DNA from: Novosphingobium terrae | Lineage (GTDB): Bacteria > Pseudomonadota > Alphaproteobacteria > Sphingomonadales > Sphingomonadaceae | Reading direction: 5' to 3' | DNA: 64,000 bases | NCBI RefSeq assembly: GCF_017163935.1 | Contig: NZ_JABVZR010000001.1 | Location: 3,100,001 to 3,164,000, forward strand | The notes under the pieces: generated by a model | Databases searched by the model: none | Seen by the model: only the letters and a program-made list of their open reading frames with translations | Told to the model about the DNA's origin: nothing | Shown here: positions 53,192 through 61,770 of the stretch, in pieces | How positions within the stretch are numbered: the stretch's first letter is position 1 | Layout: each line of letters starts with the position of its first letter | Made by a program: the position numbers and the translations under genes

Positions 53192-53464
53192 CCTGTCATC
53201 CGCCTTTCATCATGGGTTCACGCTGGCCCCCATAGGCCAAAGCCGCGAAACGGGCTACCTTGCCAACCCCCGGGCCCGACCCATCGCAAACAGCGGCCTT
53301 TTTCCCCAAAGTCCGCGCCCTGACATGGTTTTTGCCATTGCCTTTGCCCGCCTTTCAGTGCAGCGGATGGCGCGCTACGTTCATTCATTCGGGGTTCACG
53401 CTCCGGACGCCACTCGGCTGGGTGCCGGGATGGCGACACAGTAAGACAAGGGACACGACGGGTA

Positions 53465-55873
53465 ATGGCAAGGTCCACCTCTCGCATGCGCGCGGCTCGC
53501 CGCGTTGCCGCGACCACGATTACCTCTACGGCGCTTCTGCTGCCCGCCGCCGCATGGGCGCAGTGCTCCGCCAGCGGTTCGACGGTCACCTGCTCGGGCA
53601 CCTCGACCTCCTACACCTACACGGGCACGTCGGCAGCCAACATCACCGTGAATTCGGGCGCGACGGTTACCGCGCCGATCACGGCCACCGTTTCGGGCTC
53701 CACGCTGACCAACGCGGGCACCATCAGCAACACCGCAGCCGCCGGCGGCGTGGTGCTGGGTGACAGCGCCACCGTGACCAACAACGGCACGATCACCTCG
53801 ACGGGCACCACCAGCGGCGCGACCGCCATCACCGTGGGCGCCAACAGCACCGTCACCAACAATGGCACGCTGACCGCCACCTCGGGCACGCCCGCCGTGA
53901 ACTTCACCGGCGTGAACGGCACCTTCATCAACAACACCGCTTCGGCGGCGGCGGTGACGGGCACGATCCAGTTCGGCACGAACTCGGGCAGCAATGTCGG
54001 CAGCTTCTACAATTACAACACCGCCTATGGCATCACCGGTTCGGTGACCGGCTCGGGCAACATGTATGCCTATAACAACGGCATCTTCACCGGCAACTTC
54101 CAGCAGTCGGCCGTGTCGGGCACCACCGTCACCTTCGTGAACGACACTTCGGGCACCTTCGCCGGCATCATCAACACCGGCAACGCCACCACGCTGACCA
54201 ACAACGGCACGATGAGCCTCTATGGCACCACCGGCCTGGCCAGCGCGCTGGGCACGCTGCAGGATGCCGTCTCGACGCTGACCAACAACGGCACGCTCTA
54301 CATCGGCACGCAGGCCGCGCCGACGCAGGTCACCGTCTATGGTAATGTCGTGCTCAACAGCGGCAGCACGCTGAATGTGGCGATCGCCTCGGCCGGGGCC
54401 TCGCTGCCCACCGCCGGCACCAGCTACAGCCAGCTCTACGCCTCGAACGCCAGCGGCAATCTGAGCAGCGGCGGCAACATCACGCTGGCCGGCACGCTCA
54501 ACGTCAACGTCGCGGCGGGCTTCTACCCCTCGGGCTCGACCTACAATCTGCTGCTGGCTGACAAGTCGATCACCGGCAGCTTCTCGACGGTCAACGCCAC
54601 CACGCTGGTCACCACCAGCACGACCGACAGCTCGGGCGTGACCACCACGACCACCAGCTCCAACCCGCTGGCTTTCGTGACCTTCTCGACCGGCAGCATC
54701 GTCAACCTGTCGACCGGTCAGGTGGCCTATCAGGTCACCGCGACCCACCTCAAATATTCCGACGTGATGAAGGCGGCAGGCGCCACCACCAACCAGCTGG
54801 CCGTGGCCAAGGGTCTGGACCCGATGATCACCACCGCCACCAATGCGGTGAACTCCTCGACCTCGGACCCGTCGATCACCCTGCTCTCGATGGTGGACGT
54901 GATGGACACCACGCAGGCCAAGGTGTTCTTCGACACCGTCTCGCCTGAGGGTTACTACGGCTATGCCACCGCGCTGCGCGATCAGGCCAACTCCTTCGCG
55001 CGCACCGTCGATCTGCGCATGAACGACCAGAACTCCAACCATCCCGAGGATGGCTGGTGGATGACCGGTCAGGGCCAGTTCCAGGTCGGCGGCATCAAGG
55101 ACACGTCGAAGGGCTTCAAGACCCGCGACAATCTCTTCGGCTTCGCCGCCGGTTACGATCTGTCGGGCCCCAACCATGTGATCGGTCTGGCCTTCAACGC
55201 CAGCTTCGATTCGCTGACCTTCGGCGCCAACAACCTGACCGGTACCAACCGCGATCTGGCCATCGCCGCCTATGCCGCCCAGAACTTCGGCAAGCTGCGC
55301 CTGTCGGGTCAGCTGGCCTATAACTATGGCCATCTGAGCGCGACCCATATCGCCACCATCGGCTCCTACTCGACGACGGCCAATGCCAGCACCAGCGAAG
55401 GCCTGTTCAAGGCCACCGCGAACCTGGGCTACAACATCGAGGCGGGCAGCTACAAGCTGACCCCCTTCGTGGGCATCGACTTCAACAAGGGCCAGGTGAA
55501 CAGCTTCACCGAACAGAACGCGGGCGCCGCCGACCTCACCGTCGGCAGCATCAAGGCCGACCGCACCGACGCACTGGCCGGCGTCAGCTTCACGCGCAAC
55601 AAGGGCATCTTCCGCCCCTATGCGCGCTTTGCCTATCGCCATAAGGTCGGCGGCGGCGACAACAACATCATCAACGCCTATTTCGACGGCGATCCCAACA
55701 CCGCCTTCCAGGTGACCGCTCTGGCCACCGGCAAGAGCGAATATGACGCCAATCTCGGCGTCAACTGGGTCTTCGATGACGCCGGCGCGCTCTTCGTGGG
55801 CTATCAGGGCACGCTGCGCGAGAACAACTACAGCGCACATGGCATCAACCTGGGCATCCGCCTGGAGTTCTGA
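53465..55873 (+). CDS. Autotransporter (type V secretion) with beta-helix passenger
   Basis: An 802-residue outer-membrane protein. A long signal peptide (to AAAWA-QC) precedes a passenger (about 33-520) made of Thr/Ser/Asn/Gly-rich repeats with recurrent TVTNNGT and TLTNNGT units, as in right-handed beta-helices. The translocator barrel (about 525-802; WWMTGQGQFQVGG, FGFAAGYDLSG ... GINLGIRLEF) ends in phenylalanine as required for outer-membrane insertion. The function of the passenger, adhesion or surface structure, cannot be told from sequence. A GNRA-loop terminator follows closely. Confidence 0.92.
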   Translation: MARSTSRMRAARRVAATTITSTALLLPAAAWAQCSASGSTVTCSGTSTSYTYTGTSAANITVNSGATVTAPITATVSGSTLTNAGTISNTAAAGGVVLGDSATVTNNGTITSTGTTSGATAITVGANSTVTNNGTLTATSGTPAVNFTGVNGTFINNTASAAAVTGTIQFGTNSGSNVGSFYNYNTAYGITGSVTGSGNMYAYNNGIFTGNFQQSAVSGTTVTFVNDTSGTFAGIINTGNATTLTNNGTMSLYGTTGLASALGTLQDAVSTLTNNGTLYIGTQAAPTQVTVYGNVVLNSGSTLNVAIASAGASLPTAGTSYSQLYASNASGNLSSGGNITLAGTLNVNVAAGFYPSGSTYNLLLADKSITGSFSTVNATTLVTTSTTDSSGVTTTTTSSNPLAFVTFSTGSIVNLSTGQVAYQVTATHLKYSDVMKAAGATTNQLAVAKGLDPMITTATNAVNSSTSDPSITLLSMVDVMDTTQAKVFFDTVSPEGYYGYATALRDQANSFARTVDLRMNDQNSNHPEDGWWMTGQGQFQVGGIKDTSKGFKTRDNLFGFAAGYDLSGPNHVIGLAFNASFDSLTFGANNLTGTNRDLAIAAYAAQNFGKLRLSGQLAYNYGHLSATHIATIGSYSTTANASTSEGLFKATANLGYNIEAGSYKLTPFVGIDFNKGQVNSFTEQNAGAADLTVGSIKADRTDALAGVSFTRNKGIFRPYARFAYRHKVGGGDNNIINAYFDGDPNTAFQVTALATGKSEYDANLGVNWVFDDAGALFVGYQGTLRENNYSAHGINLGIRLEF

Positions 55874-55904
55874 TCCAGCCTGATACGCTTCAAGCGTTTC
55901 ATCA

Positions 55905-55934
55905 GGGGCGGTGCCGCAAGGCGCCGCCCCTTTT
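55905..55934 (+). terminator. Rho-independent terminator of the autotransporter gene
   Basis: An 11-bp stem GGGGCGGTGCC / GGCGCCGCCCC (one wobble) capped by the GNRA-type loop GCAA and followed by TTTT, 32 bp after the stop. Confidence 0.9.
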
Positions 55935-56122
55935 ACATGGCGTCCCGCATTGGGACTGTTCATGACAAGGCCGCTGTCATCATCGCGCCATAAGACGCCG
56001 TCCTGCCATCGCTCCGTCACATCACCGTCGCTTTTTCCACCCCGCCTGTCACAGAGGCTTCACGCGATGGACGCTGCCCTGTCACATCCCCCTGCTAACC
56101 GATGGGGATCAGGAGGAGCCCG

Positions 56123-56929
56123 ATGGCCGAGCCGCAGACTTCGCTTCAGTCCGCCCCCAATACCCGTGGAAGCCGCCGCCTTTCCGTGCGTCTGGCCCGC
56201 GATGCCCATGATCTGGCCGCCGTTCAGCGGCTGCGCTGGCAGGTGTTTTTCACCGAGATGGGCGCTCATGCCGCGCATGATGCCCCCACCCCCGGCCTCG
56301 ACAGCGACGCCTATGACGCCGTCTGCGACCACCTGCTGGTGATCGACGAAGGCGCGCCCGAGGATATGCAGGTCGTCGGCACCTACCGCCTGCTGCGTGA
56401 GAGCGTGGCGCGGGGCGCCGGTGGCTTCTACTCCGCAGGCGAGTTCGACCTCACCCCGTTGATCGCCAGTGCCCAGCCGGGCCGCGAGCTGCTGGAACTG
56501 GGCCGCTCCTGCGTGCTACCCGCCTATCGCACCAGCGCCACGATCCAGCTGCTGTGGCGCGGCATCGCCGACTACATCGGCCAGCATTCCATCGGCGCGC
56601 TCTTCGGTTGCGCCTCTTTCCCCGGCATCGACCCCGATGCCCATGCCGAGGCGCTCTCCTGCCTTGCGCACCATCACCTCGCCCCGGTCGAGTGCCGCCC
56701 CGTGGTGAAGGATGGCGTGGCTCTGGAGCGCCTGCCGCGCGGCAGCTATGACCAGCGCCGCGCGCTGTTCCTGCTGCCGCCTCTGGTGAAGGGCTATATG
56801 CGGGTGGGCGCGCAGTTTGGTGACGGCGCCTATATCGATCACGCCTTCAACACCGTTGACGTTTGCGTGCTGATGCCGGTGGAAGCCATCGCCGGGCGGT
56901 ATGCTACGCGGTTTAGCGTCGCGGCTTGA
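56123..56929 (+). CDS. olsB: Ornithine-acyl-ACP N-acyltransferase-like GNAT protein
   Basis: A 268-residue acyltransferase of the OlsB (hemolysin-like GNAT) family. The blocks RLRWQVFFTEMGA, CDHLLVID, VVGTYRLL, FYSAGEFDL, ELGRSCVLPAYRTSATIQLLWRGIADYI and GCASFPGIDP are those of the enzyme that adds 3-hydroxyacyl groups to the alpha-amino group of ornithine, the first step to ornithine lipids. AGGAGGAG sits just upstream of the ATG at 56123. A PlsC-type acyltransferase that could do the second step converges on it, with a repeat element between. Confidence 0.85.
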   Translation: MAEPQTSLQSAPNTRGSRRLSVRLARDAHDLAAVQRLRWQVFFTEMGAHAAHDAPTPGLDSDAYDAVCDHLLVIDEGAPEDMQVVGTYRLLRESVARGAGGFYSAGEFDLTPLIASAQPGRELLELGRSCVLPAYRTSATIQLLWRGIADYIGQHSIGALFGCASFPGIDPDAHAEALSCLAHHHLAPVECRPVVKDGVALERLPRGSYDQRRALFLLPPLVKGYMRVGAQFGDGAYIDHAFNTVDVCVLMPVEAIAGRYATRFSVAA

Positions 56930-56948
56930 AGAAGGTCTGAAGGGGAAG

Positions 56949-57188
56949 GTGCGAGGGTGTTACACCCTCGCGCTCCCGTGAATGTCTGCGTGGGCGCTAT
57001 GGGTTCAGCCAAAGTGCCAAGGTTGCAGCGCCGCAGGCTCTAAAAATGCCAGCCTATCGCATGGCGCCGGGGCTTTCTGCCTGCGGCGCCTTTTCGTTGC
57101 ACTGGCGGAGAGCCGGGGCGCAATGAAGCGGTGCCACCGCCCTTGCGTCGGGAGACGAAATGGGAGCGCGAGGGGGTAACCCCCTCGC
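56949..57188. repeat. Dispersed intergenic repeat, full copy
   Basis: A 240-bp copy, longer because of extra sequence around the central hairpin. The ends are GCGAGGGTGT-T-ACACCCTCGC (56951-56971) with GCTCCCGTGAATGTCT, and GTCGGGAGACGAAATGGGAGC with GCGAGGGGG-TAA-CCCCCTCGC (57168-57188). It fills the space between two converging acyltransferase genes, 20 bp after one stop and 8 bp before the other. Confidence 0.9.
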
Positions 57189-57195
57189 TTTTCCC

Positions 57196-57942
57196 TTACT
57201 TTCTGCTTTCTTCCAACCTGCCTTCAATCACGTCGAAACAGGCGCGCGTCAAAGCCTTGCGCTCCCCCGCCGGGATCGGTTCATCGAACCACAGCTTCGC
57301 CAACAACCCGTCGCTTTTGGCCAGAGCCAGAGCGTGAGGCGCCAACTCATCATCCCCGATCCACGAGACCGCACGACGCTCGGCAGCATCCAAAGGCGAT
57401 CCATCCGCGTGGTAATAACGCAAGGTCACCGGCTGCACCGGCGTTCCGGGCGGGATCAGCGCGAAGAGGCTGGAGCGGAAGGGCAGACAGGCATCCCCTT
57501 CGCCGGTGGTGCCCTCGGGGAAGAGGATCAGGCTGCGGCCATGGGAGAGAAGCGCTGCCAGCGCGCCGGCCTGCTCGCCCGCCTTGCCGCGCGCCTCGCG
57601 CGAGACGAAGAGGCAGCCATAGGCGGCGGTGAGGCGGCCGATTAACGGCCAGTCGGCCACATCATCCTTGGCCACGAAACCGGCATCCACCGTGCGGCCG
57701 AAGACGGGAATGTCGATCCATGAAACATGATTGGCGACGATCAGCGCGCCGGGCATGGGCTTGCCGTGAACCTCGATGCGGATGCCGAAGCCGCCCAGCA
57801 GCGCGCGCCATGCCAGCACGCCCAGACCGCGCCGGAGACGTGAGGATTTGGGCAGCAGCAGCCACGGGCCGGCCAGCACCAGCAGTGCGCCAAACCCCAG
57901 CGCGGCGCGCGCCAGCCTCCATCGATCACGCAAAGCGCTCAC
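57196..57942 (-). CDS. 1-acylglycerol-3-phosphate / lyso-ornithine-lipid O-acyltransferase, PlsC family
   Basis: A 248-residue membrane-associated acyltransferase. One N-terminal hydrophobic segment (about 12-31) precedes the NHVSWID catalytic motif (NHx4D type) and the FPEGTT substrate motif. PlsC makes phosphatidic acid; the related OlsA acylates lyso-ornithine lipid. The nearby olsB-like gene on the opposite strand raises the OlsA possibility, which motif reading cannot settle. It lies 59 bp downstream of speD on the same strand and could be the last gene of that operon. Confidence 0.88.
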   Translation of the reverse strand: MSALRDRWRLARAALGFGALLVLAGPWLLLPKSSRLRRGLGVLAWRALLGGFGIRIEVHGKPMPGALIVANHVSWIDIPVFGRTVDAGFVAKDDVADWPLIGRLTAAYGCLFVSREARGKAGEQAGALAALLSHGRSLILFPEGTTGEGDACLPFRSSLFALIPPGTPVQPVTLRYYHADGSPLDAAERRAVSWIGDDELAPHALALAKSDGLLAKLWFDEPIPAGERKALTRACFDVIEGRLEESRK

Positions 57943-58001
57943 AAGCCCCCTTTTCGTGTGCCACCCAACACGGGAAGCCTATGACATCAAAAGCGATCTT
58001 A

Positions 58002-58370
58002 TCAAGTGCGCGCGCCAAGGCGGGGGATCGCCTGCGCATGGGTGGAGCGCATCGCCAGCCCCTCTTCGATGGCGCGCAGGGCTGCCCAGGCATCGGCGCC
58101 CTCGCCGCAGACGAAGATGTCGATGGCGGCCACGCCTTCCTCGGGCCAGCTGTGGATCGAGATATGGGATTCCGCCAGCAGCGCCACGCCGGTCACGCCC
58201 TGCTCCACGCCGAAATGGTGGAGGTTGAGGCCGACGATGCGCACCTTCGCCGCATCCGCCGCCGCGCGCAGCACGCGCTCGATCAGCGCGGGATCGCTGA
58301 GCGGCGCGGGGGCGCCTCCGGCCAGATCGGCGATCAGATGGAGGCCTTTGGCGGGATGATGGGCGGTCAC
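58002..58370 (-). CDS. speD: S-adenosylmethionine decarboxylase proenzyme
   Basis: A 122-residue pyruvoyl enzyme that decarboxylates AdoMet to supply the aminopropyl donor for spermidine-type polyamines. Self-cleavage should occur between Glu67 and Ser68 in LAESHISIHSWPEEG, turning Ser68 into the pyruvoyl group; the conserved Cys88 is in DIFVCGEGADAW. Length fits the short bacterial class. The start is a GTG overlapping the stop of the preceding flavoprotein gene (GTGA), so it is translationally coupled to the operon. Confidence 0.94.
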   Translation of the reverse strand: MTAHHPAKGLHLIADLAGGAPAPLSDPALIERVLRAAADAAKVRIVGLNLHHFGVEQGVTGVALLAESHISIHSWPEEGVAAIDIFVCGEGADAWAALRAIEEGLAMRSTHAQAIPRLGART

Positions 58371-59986
58371 AGCAGGCTCTCGTAAGGCGTATCGAGGAAG
58401 GACAGGGCGGCTTCGGCGGCGACCACCCCGCGATAATGCGCTTCCTCGAACAGCGACAGGCCGGAGAGGTCCGAATGGGCGTGAAACACCGGGCCGGACA
58501 GCGCCTCTCCGGCCAGCCGCGCGGGGTTGGTGAGGAAACCGGGCGTGGGGCGGATCATGGCATGGCCCCAGCGCCAGACGTCGATGCTCTGGATCGCGCC
58601 CTCCAGATCGGGGTTCATGGCGAGCAGGTCGGTGGCGATCAGGCGCTGCCACTCGGCCAGCGGGCGGGTGAGCATCATACGGCGCTGATCCTCCGGTTTG
58701 CCCTGAGAGAGCGCCGTATACCATGTCAGCACGGTAGGCCCATCGGCGCCCGAGGCGGTCTGATGCGTGGCCACCACATAGCCCAGATGATCGGAGGCCG
58801 CCGAAACATTGTCCCACGCCAGGGGCACCCCCGGCCCCTCGGGGCAGCGCGAGGTGGTGATGTTGGCCACCACCCATGGTGCATAGGTCAGGCCCTGAGC
58901 GCTGATCCCGGCCACCAGATGGCGCGCCACGAACTGCGGCATGGCCAGAACCAGCGCATCGGCGCGATAGCGGCGCAGGGCTTTGGCGCGATGGTCATAG
59001 GCCAGCGCCAGCACGCCGCCGCCCTCCTGAGGCACGGCATGGACAAGGCTCTGCCCGCTGCGGATATGCGGGGCGATGTGCTTGCCCATCTCATGCGAGA
59101 GGCGCGTGTTGCCCTCGGGCCAGACCAGTTCGCGGTCGCTGATGCCGCGCGCGGCCCAGCCCCGGCGGCAGGCGAAATAGCGGATGCCCGCCCAGGCCGA
59201 GACATGCTCCAGCTCGGCGCCATAATCGTCGCGGCAGCAGTAGCGGATGTAGGCGCGCAAGGGGCCGCTGGTGAAGTGCTGCTGGTCCAGCCATGCAGCG
59301 AAACTGGTGCGATCCAGCGCGGTATAGGCTTCGTCCCGGCTGGACAGCGCCATGGGGCTGGCGAAGGCCGGGCGGCCATCCTTGCCTGTCGCCTTGGAGA
59401 AACCGGCCATCATCGTGCTGAAACGGTCGCGCTGGGCGGTGTCGTCCGCCGAGAGGCCGGTGGTGGGGTAGAGGCCTTCCTGCCAGGCGCCTTGCCAGAA
59501 CAGGCGCTCCTCCAGATCGGCGCAGATCTGATAGGGGTCGTAGACGGGGGCGCCGCCCTCCTCGCCGATGATCATGCCGAATTGCTTCAGCATATGGATC
59601 AGCGCCTTGGCTTCCCTGTTGGGGATCGGCAGGTAATGCGCGCCCCATGGGAAGGCGCTGACCGCATTGGCCCCACCGCGCGCATTGCCGCCGATGTCGT
59701 CTTCCAGTTCCAGCAGGGTGAAACTGTCGAAACCGGCCTCGGCCAGCCGCCAGCCGGTCGCCAGCCCTGCCACACCGCCGCCCGCGATCAGCACGCCAAC
59801 GCGCTCTTCCGGGCCGGTTTCCGCCACGGCTCGCGCCGGATCGAGATCACGCAGCGCATGGCCGCGATCGAAATCCGCGCCCAGCAGCTTGCCGGGGTAC
59901 GTCTTTTCGCTTTCGCCGGCACATCCGGCGAGGCTGGCCGCCAATCCCCCGGCCAAAACGCCGCGACGGCCAATATCGAGGGTCAT
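58367..59986 (-). CDS. FAD-dependent oxidoreductase with Tat-lipoprotein signal, amine-oxidase-like
   Basis: A 539-residue protein. The N-terminus combines a twin arginine (GRRGVLAGG) with a lipobox (SLAGC, Cys22), so it should be exported folded by Tat and lipid-anchored. The flavin-binding GGGVAGLATGWRLAEAGFDSFTLLE (about 68-95) is followed by EDDIGGNARGG, the layout of flavin amine oxidases and phytoene-desaturase-like enzymes. It lies between genes for a membrane spermidine-synthase-like protein (3-bp gap) and SpeD (4-bp overlap), so its substrate may be a polyamine or aminopropyl compound. This is inferred from position only. Confidence 0.82.
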   Translation of the reverse strand: MTLDIGRRGVLAGGLAASLAGCAGESEKTYPGKLLGADFDRGHALRDLDPARAVAETGPEERVGVLIAGGGVAGLATGWRLAEAGFDSFTLLELEDDIGGNARGGANAVSAFPWGAHYLPIPNREAKALIHMLKQFGMIIGEEGGAPVYDPYQICADLEERLFWQGAWQEGLYPTTGLSADDTAQRDRFSTMMAGFSKATGKDGRPAFASPMALSSRDEAYTALDRTSFAAWLDQQHFTSGPLRAYIRYCCRDDYGAELEHVSAWAGIRYFACRRGWAARGISDRELVWPEGNTRLSHEMGKHIAPHIRSGQSLVHAVPQEGGGVLALAYDHRAKALRRYRADALVLAMPQFVARHLVAGISAQGLTYAPWVVANITTSRCPEGPGVPLAWDNVSAASDHLGYVVATHQTASGADGPTVLTWYTALSQGKPEDQRRMMLTRPLAEWQRLIATDLLAMNPDLEGAIQSIDVWRWGHAMIRPTPGFLTNPARLAGEALSGPVFHAHSDLSGLSLFEEAHYRGVVAAEAALSFLDTPYESLL

Positions 59987-59989
59987 GCC

Positions 59990-61588
59990 TCAGCCTTCAT
60001 AATGCGACCATTCTTCCGAAAAGCTGCGCACCAGAGCCTGGTTGTCCAGCCGGTTCACCGGCGTGGCGCGGCGGGCCATATCGGGGGGAAAATCGAACAT
60101 CAGCCTTTCGGTGGCGGGCGTCAGGAATTTCAGCCCGGCAGGCAGCACCGCCGCGCTGGCCAGCCGCGCCGGATCATGCGCCGCCAGCGTATAGCCCCAC
60201 TCGCCAAAGCTGGGAACGTAAACATGATAGCCCCGCGCGGCCAGACCCGAGGCCTCCAACGTGCTGGCCACCGTCCAGTAGGAACGCGGCGCCACAAGGG
60301 GGCTGGTCGACTGCACCACCATCACCCCATCGGGGGCCAGCAGGCGCGAGACCTCGCGGTAGAAGCTTTCGGTGTAGAGCTTGCCCAGCGAATATTCGGT
60401 GGGATCGGGAAAATCGATGATCACCGCATCATAGGGTCCGCGCGCCTGCCTCACCCAGCGGAAGGCATCGGCATTGGTCACCGTCAGGCGCGGATCGGAC
60501 AGCGACCCGCGATTGAGTGCCACCAGCTGCGCCGTCTGGCGGAACATGCGGGTCATCTCCGGGTCCAGATCGACCAGATCGATATGCTGGACGGTGCGGT
60601 CTTTCAAAACCTCGCGCGCGGCAAGGCCGTCGCCGCCGCCAAGGATCAGCACATGGCGCGGGGTGGCAACCCGGCCCAGCACCGGCCAGACCAACGCCTC
60701 GTGATAGCGATACTCGTCGCGCGAGGAGAATTGCAGATTGCCGTTGAGATAGAGCCGCAGCTCGCCCCCACGCCGCGTCAGCACGATGCGCTGATAGGGC
60801 GTGGAGCGGGCATGGATCACCCCCTCGCCATAATAGGCGACCTCCGAATAGCGCTGGATACGCTCGGCCAGACACAGGCCGACGATCAGGCTAACGGCTA
60901 CCAGCGCCGAGGCCAGCAGATCCCCGCCCACGCGCCGCTGTTCGCGCAGCACCAGCAGCAGGGCGATGGCCACCGCCACATTGGCAAGGCCAAACACCAT
61001 CCCCGTGCGGATCATCCCCAGATGCGGCACCAGAAACAGCGGAAAGGCCAGCGAAGCGATCAGCGCGCCGACATAATCATAGGTCAGCACATTGGAGACC
61101 AGCTCGCGAAAGGCGAAGCGCCCGCGCAGGATGCGGATCAGCAGCGGAATTTCCAGCCCCACCAGCATGCCGATCAGCAGCACCAGCGCATAGAGCAGCA
61201 GCCGGAAATCATCGGCCAGCGGATAGGCCAGAAACAGCCCCGCCGCGCTCCACCCGCCCAGCAGGGCGATCATCACCTCGACACGGATAAAGGCGCCCAG
61301 CTCATCGCCGCGCACATAGCGCGAGAGGTAGCTGCCCACCCCCATGGCGAAGAGATAGGTGCCGATCACCGTCGAGAACTGGGTCACGCTGTCACCCAGC
61401 AGATAGCTGGCCAGCGTGCTCGCCAGCAATTCGTAGATCAGCCCGCAGGTGGCCACCACCAGCACGGAAAGCAGCAGGATCGCGGCATGGGTGCGCGACC
61501 ATCCCTCGGCAGGGGCAGCACCCATGCCAGCACCCGCAGGCGTCACATCATCTTGAAAATCGTTCATTGGTTCACTTGGGAGCTTCAC
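59990..61588 (-). CDS. Membrane-embedded spermidine-synthase-like aminopropyltransferase
   Basis: A 532-residue protein with an N-terminal membrane domain of about seven helices (about 32-235) fused to a polyamine-synthase domain (about 245-510). The latter has the AdoMet-type cofactor motif LILGGGDGLAAREVL, the ligand acid in DLVDLDPEM and the active-site aspartates in DAVIIDFPDPTEYSLGKLYT. Such membrane fusions are known but their acceptor substrate is not. The GTG at 61588 overlaps the previous stop (GTGA); the ATG at 61567 is the alternative. It forms an operon with SpeD, which would supply the decarboxylated AdoMet donor. Confidence 0.87.
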   Translation of the reverse strand: MKLPSEPMNDFQDDVTPAGAGMGAAPAEGWSRTHAAILLLSVLVVATCGLIYELLASTLASYLLGDSVTQFSTVIGTYLFAMGVGSYLSRYVRGDELGAFIRVEVMIALLGGWSAAGLFLAYPLADDFRLLLYALVLLIGMLVGLEIPLLIRILRGRFAFRELVSNVLTYDYVGALIASLAFPLFLVPHLGMIRTGMVFGLANVAVAIALLLVLREQRRVGGDLLASALVAVSLIVGLCLAERIQRYSEVAYYGEGVIHARSTPYQRIVLTRRGGELRLYLNGNLQFSSRDEYRYHEALVWPVLGRVATPRHVLILGGGDGLAAREVLKDRTVQHIDLVDLDPEMTRMFRQTAQLVALNRGSLSDPRLTVTNADAFRWVRQARGPYDAVIIDFPDPTEYSLGKLYTESFYREVSRLLAPDGVMVVQSTSPLVAPRSYWTVASTLEASGLAARGYHVYVPSFGEWGYTLAAHDPARLASAAVLPAGLKFLTPATERLMFDFPPDMARRATPVNRLDNQALVRSFSEEWSHYEG

Positions 61589-61770
61589 TTGTGCATCGGG
61601 CCGTACCAGTGGCCGCCATAGTAACCGCCATGGCTGCTCCCGCCATGCGGACCGCTGCGCGCCCCGCCATCATCGTCGCCATAGGGCGACCAGCCCGTCC
61701 AGGCCGCCGCGCCCGAGGCCAGCACCAGCAGAGCGCACCACAGCGCGAAGAGGATCATGCGCTGGCTCAT
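61585..61770 (-). CDS. Tiny membrane protein with Gly/Tyr/His-rich tail
   Basis: A 61-residue protein. One hydrophobic helix (MILFALWCALLVLASGAAAW) is followed by a tail of Gly, Ser, His, Tyr and Asp (SPYGDDDGG, GGSSHGGYYGGHWYG). It overlaps both neighbours by 4 bp (ATGA with the DUF4178-like gene, GTGA with the aminopropyltransferase gene), which argues strongly that it is translated as part of the operon. I recognise no family. The tail could bind metal or act in membrane-surface assembly, but that is a guess. Confidence 0.75.
   Translation of the reverse strand: MSQRMILFALWCALLVLASGAAAWTGWSPYGDDDGGARSGPHGGSSHGGYYGGHWYGPMHK

Noticed and set aside
53214..53402. GGGTTCACGCT occurring twice upstream of the autotransporter
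   Set aside because: Only 11 bp are shared, in direct orientation 178 bp apart, with no further symmetry. This is insufficient to call a regulatory repeat.
53396..56020. An 874-codon minus-strand frame opposite the autotransporter
   Set aside because: It mirrors the Thr/Ser/Gly repeats of the autotransporter, giving Val/Gly/Ala/Arg/Asp low complexity; the plus-strand product has a signal peptide, repeats and barrel.
1657..57188. The hairpin repeats considered as a CRISPR array
   Set aside because: Copies are kilobases apart, differ in length, lie at gene ends and have no regular spacers or cas genes.
58436..61621. A 1061-codon open frame on the plus strand across the flavoprotein and aminopropyltransferase genes
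   Set aside because: It is antisense to two genes with clear motifs, is rich in His/Arg/Gln/Ala as GC-rich shadow frames are, and shows no domain.
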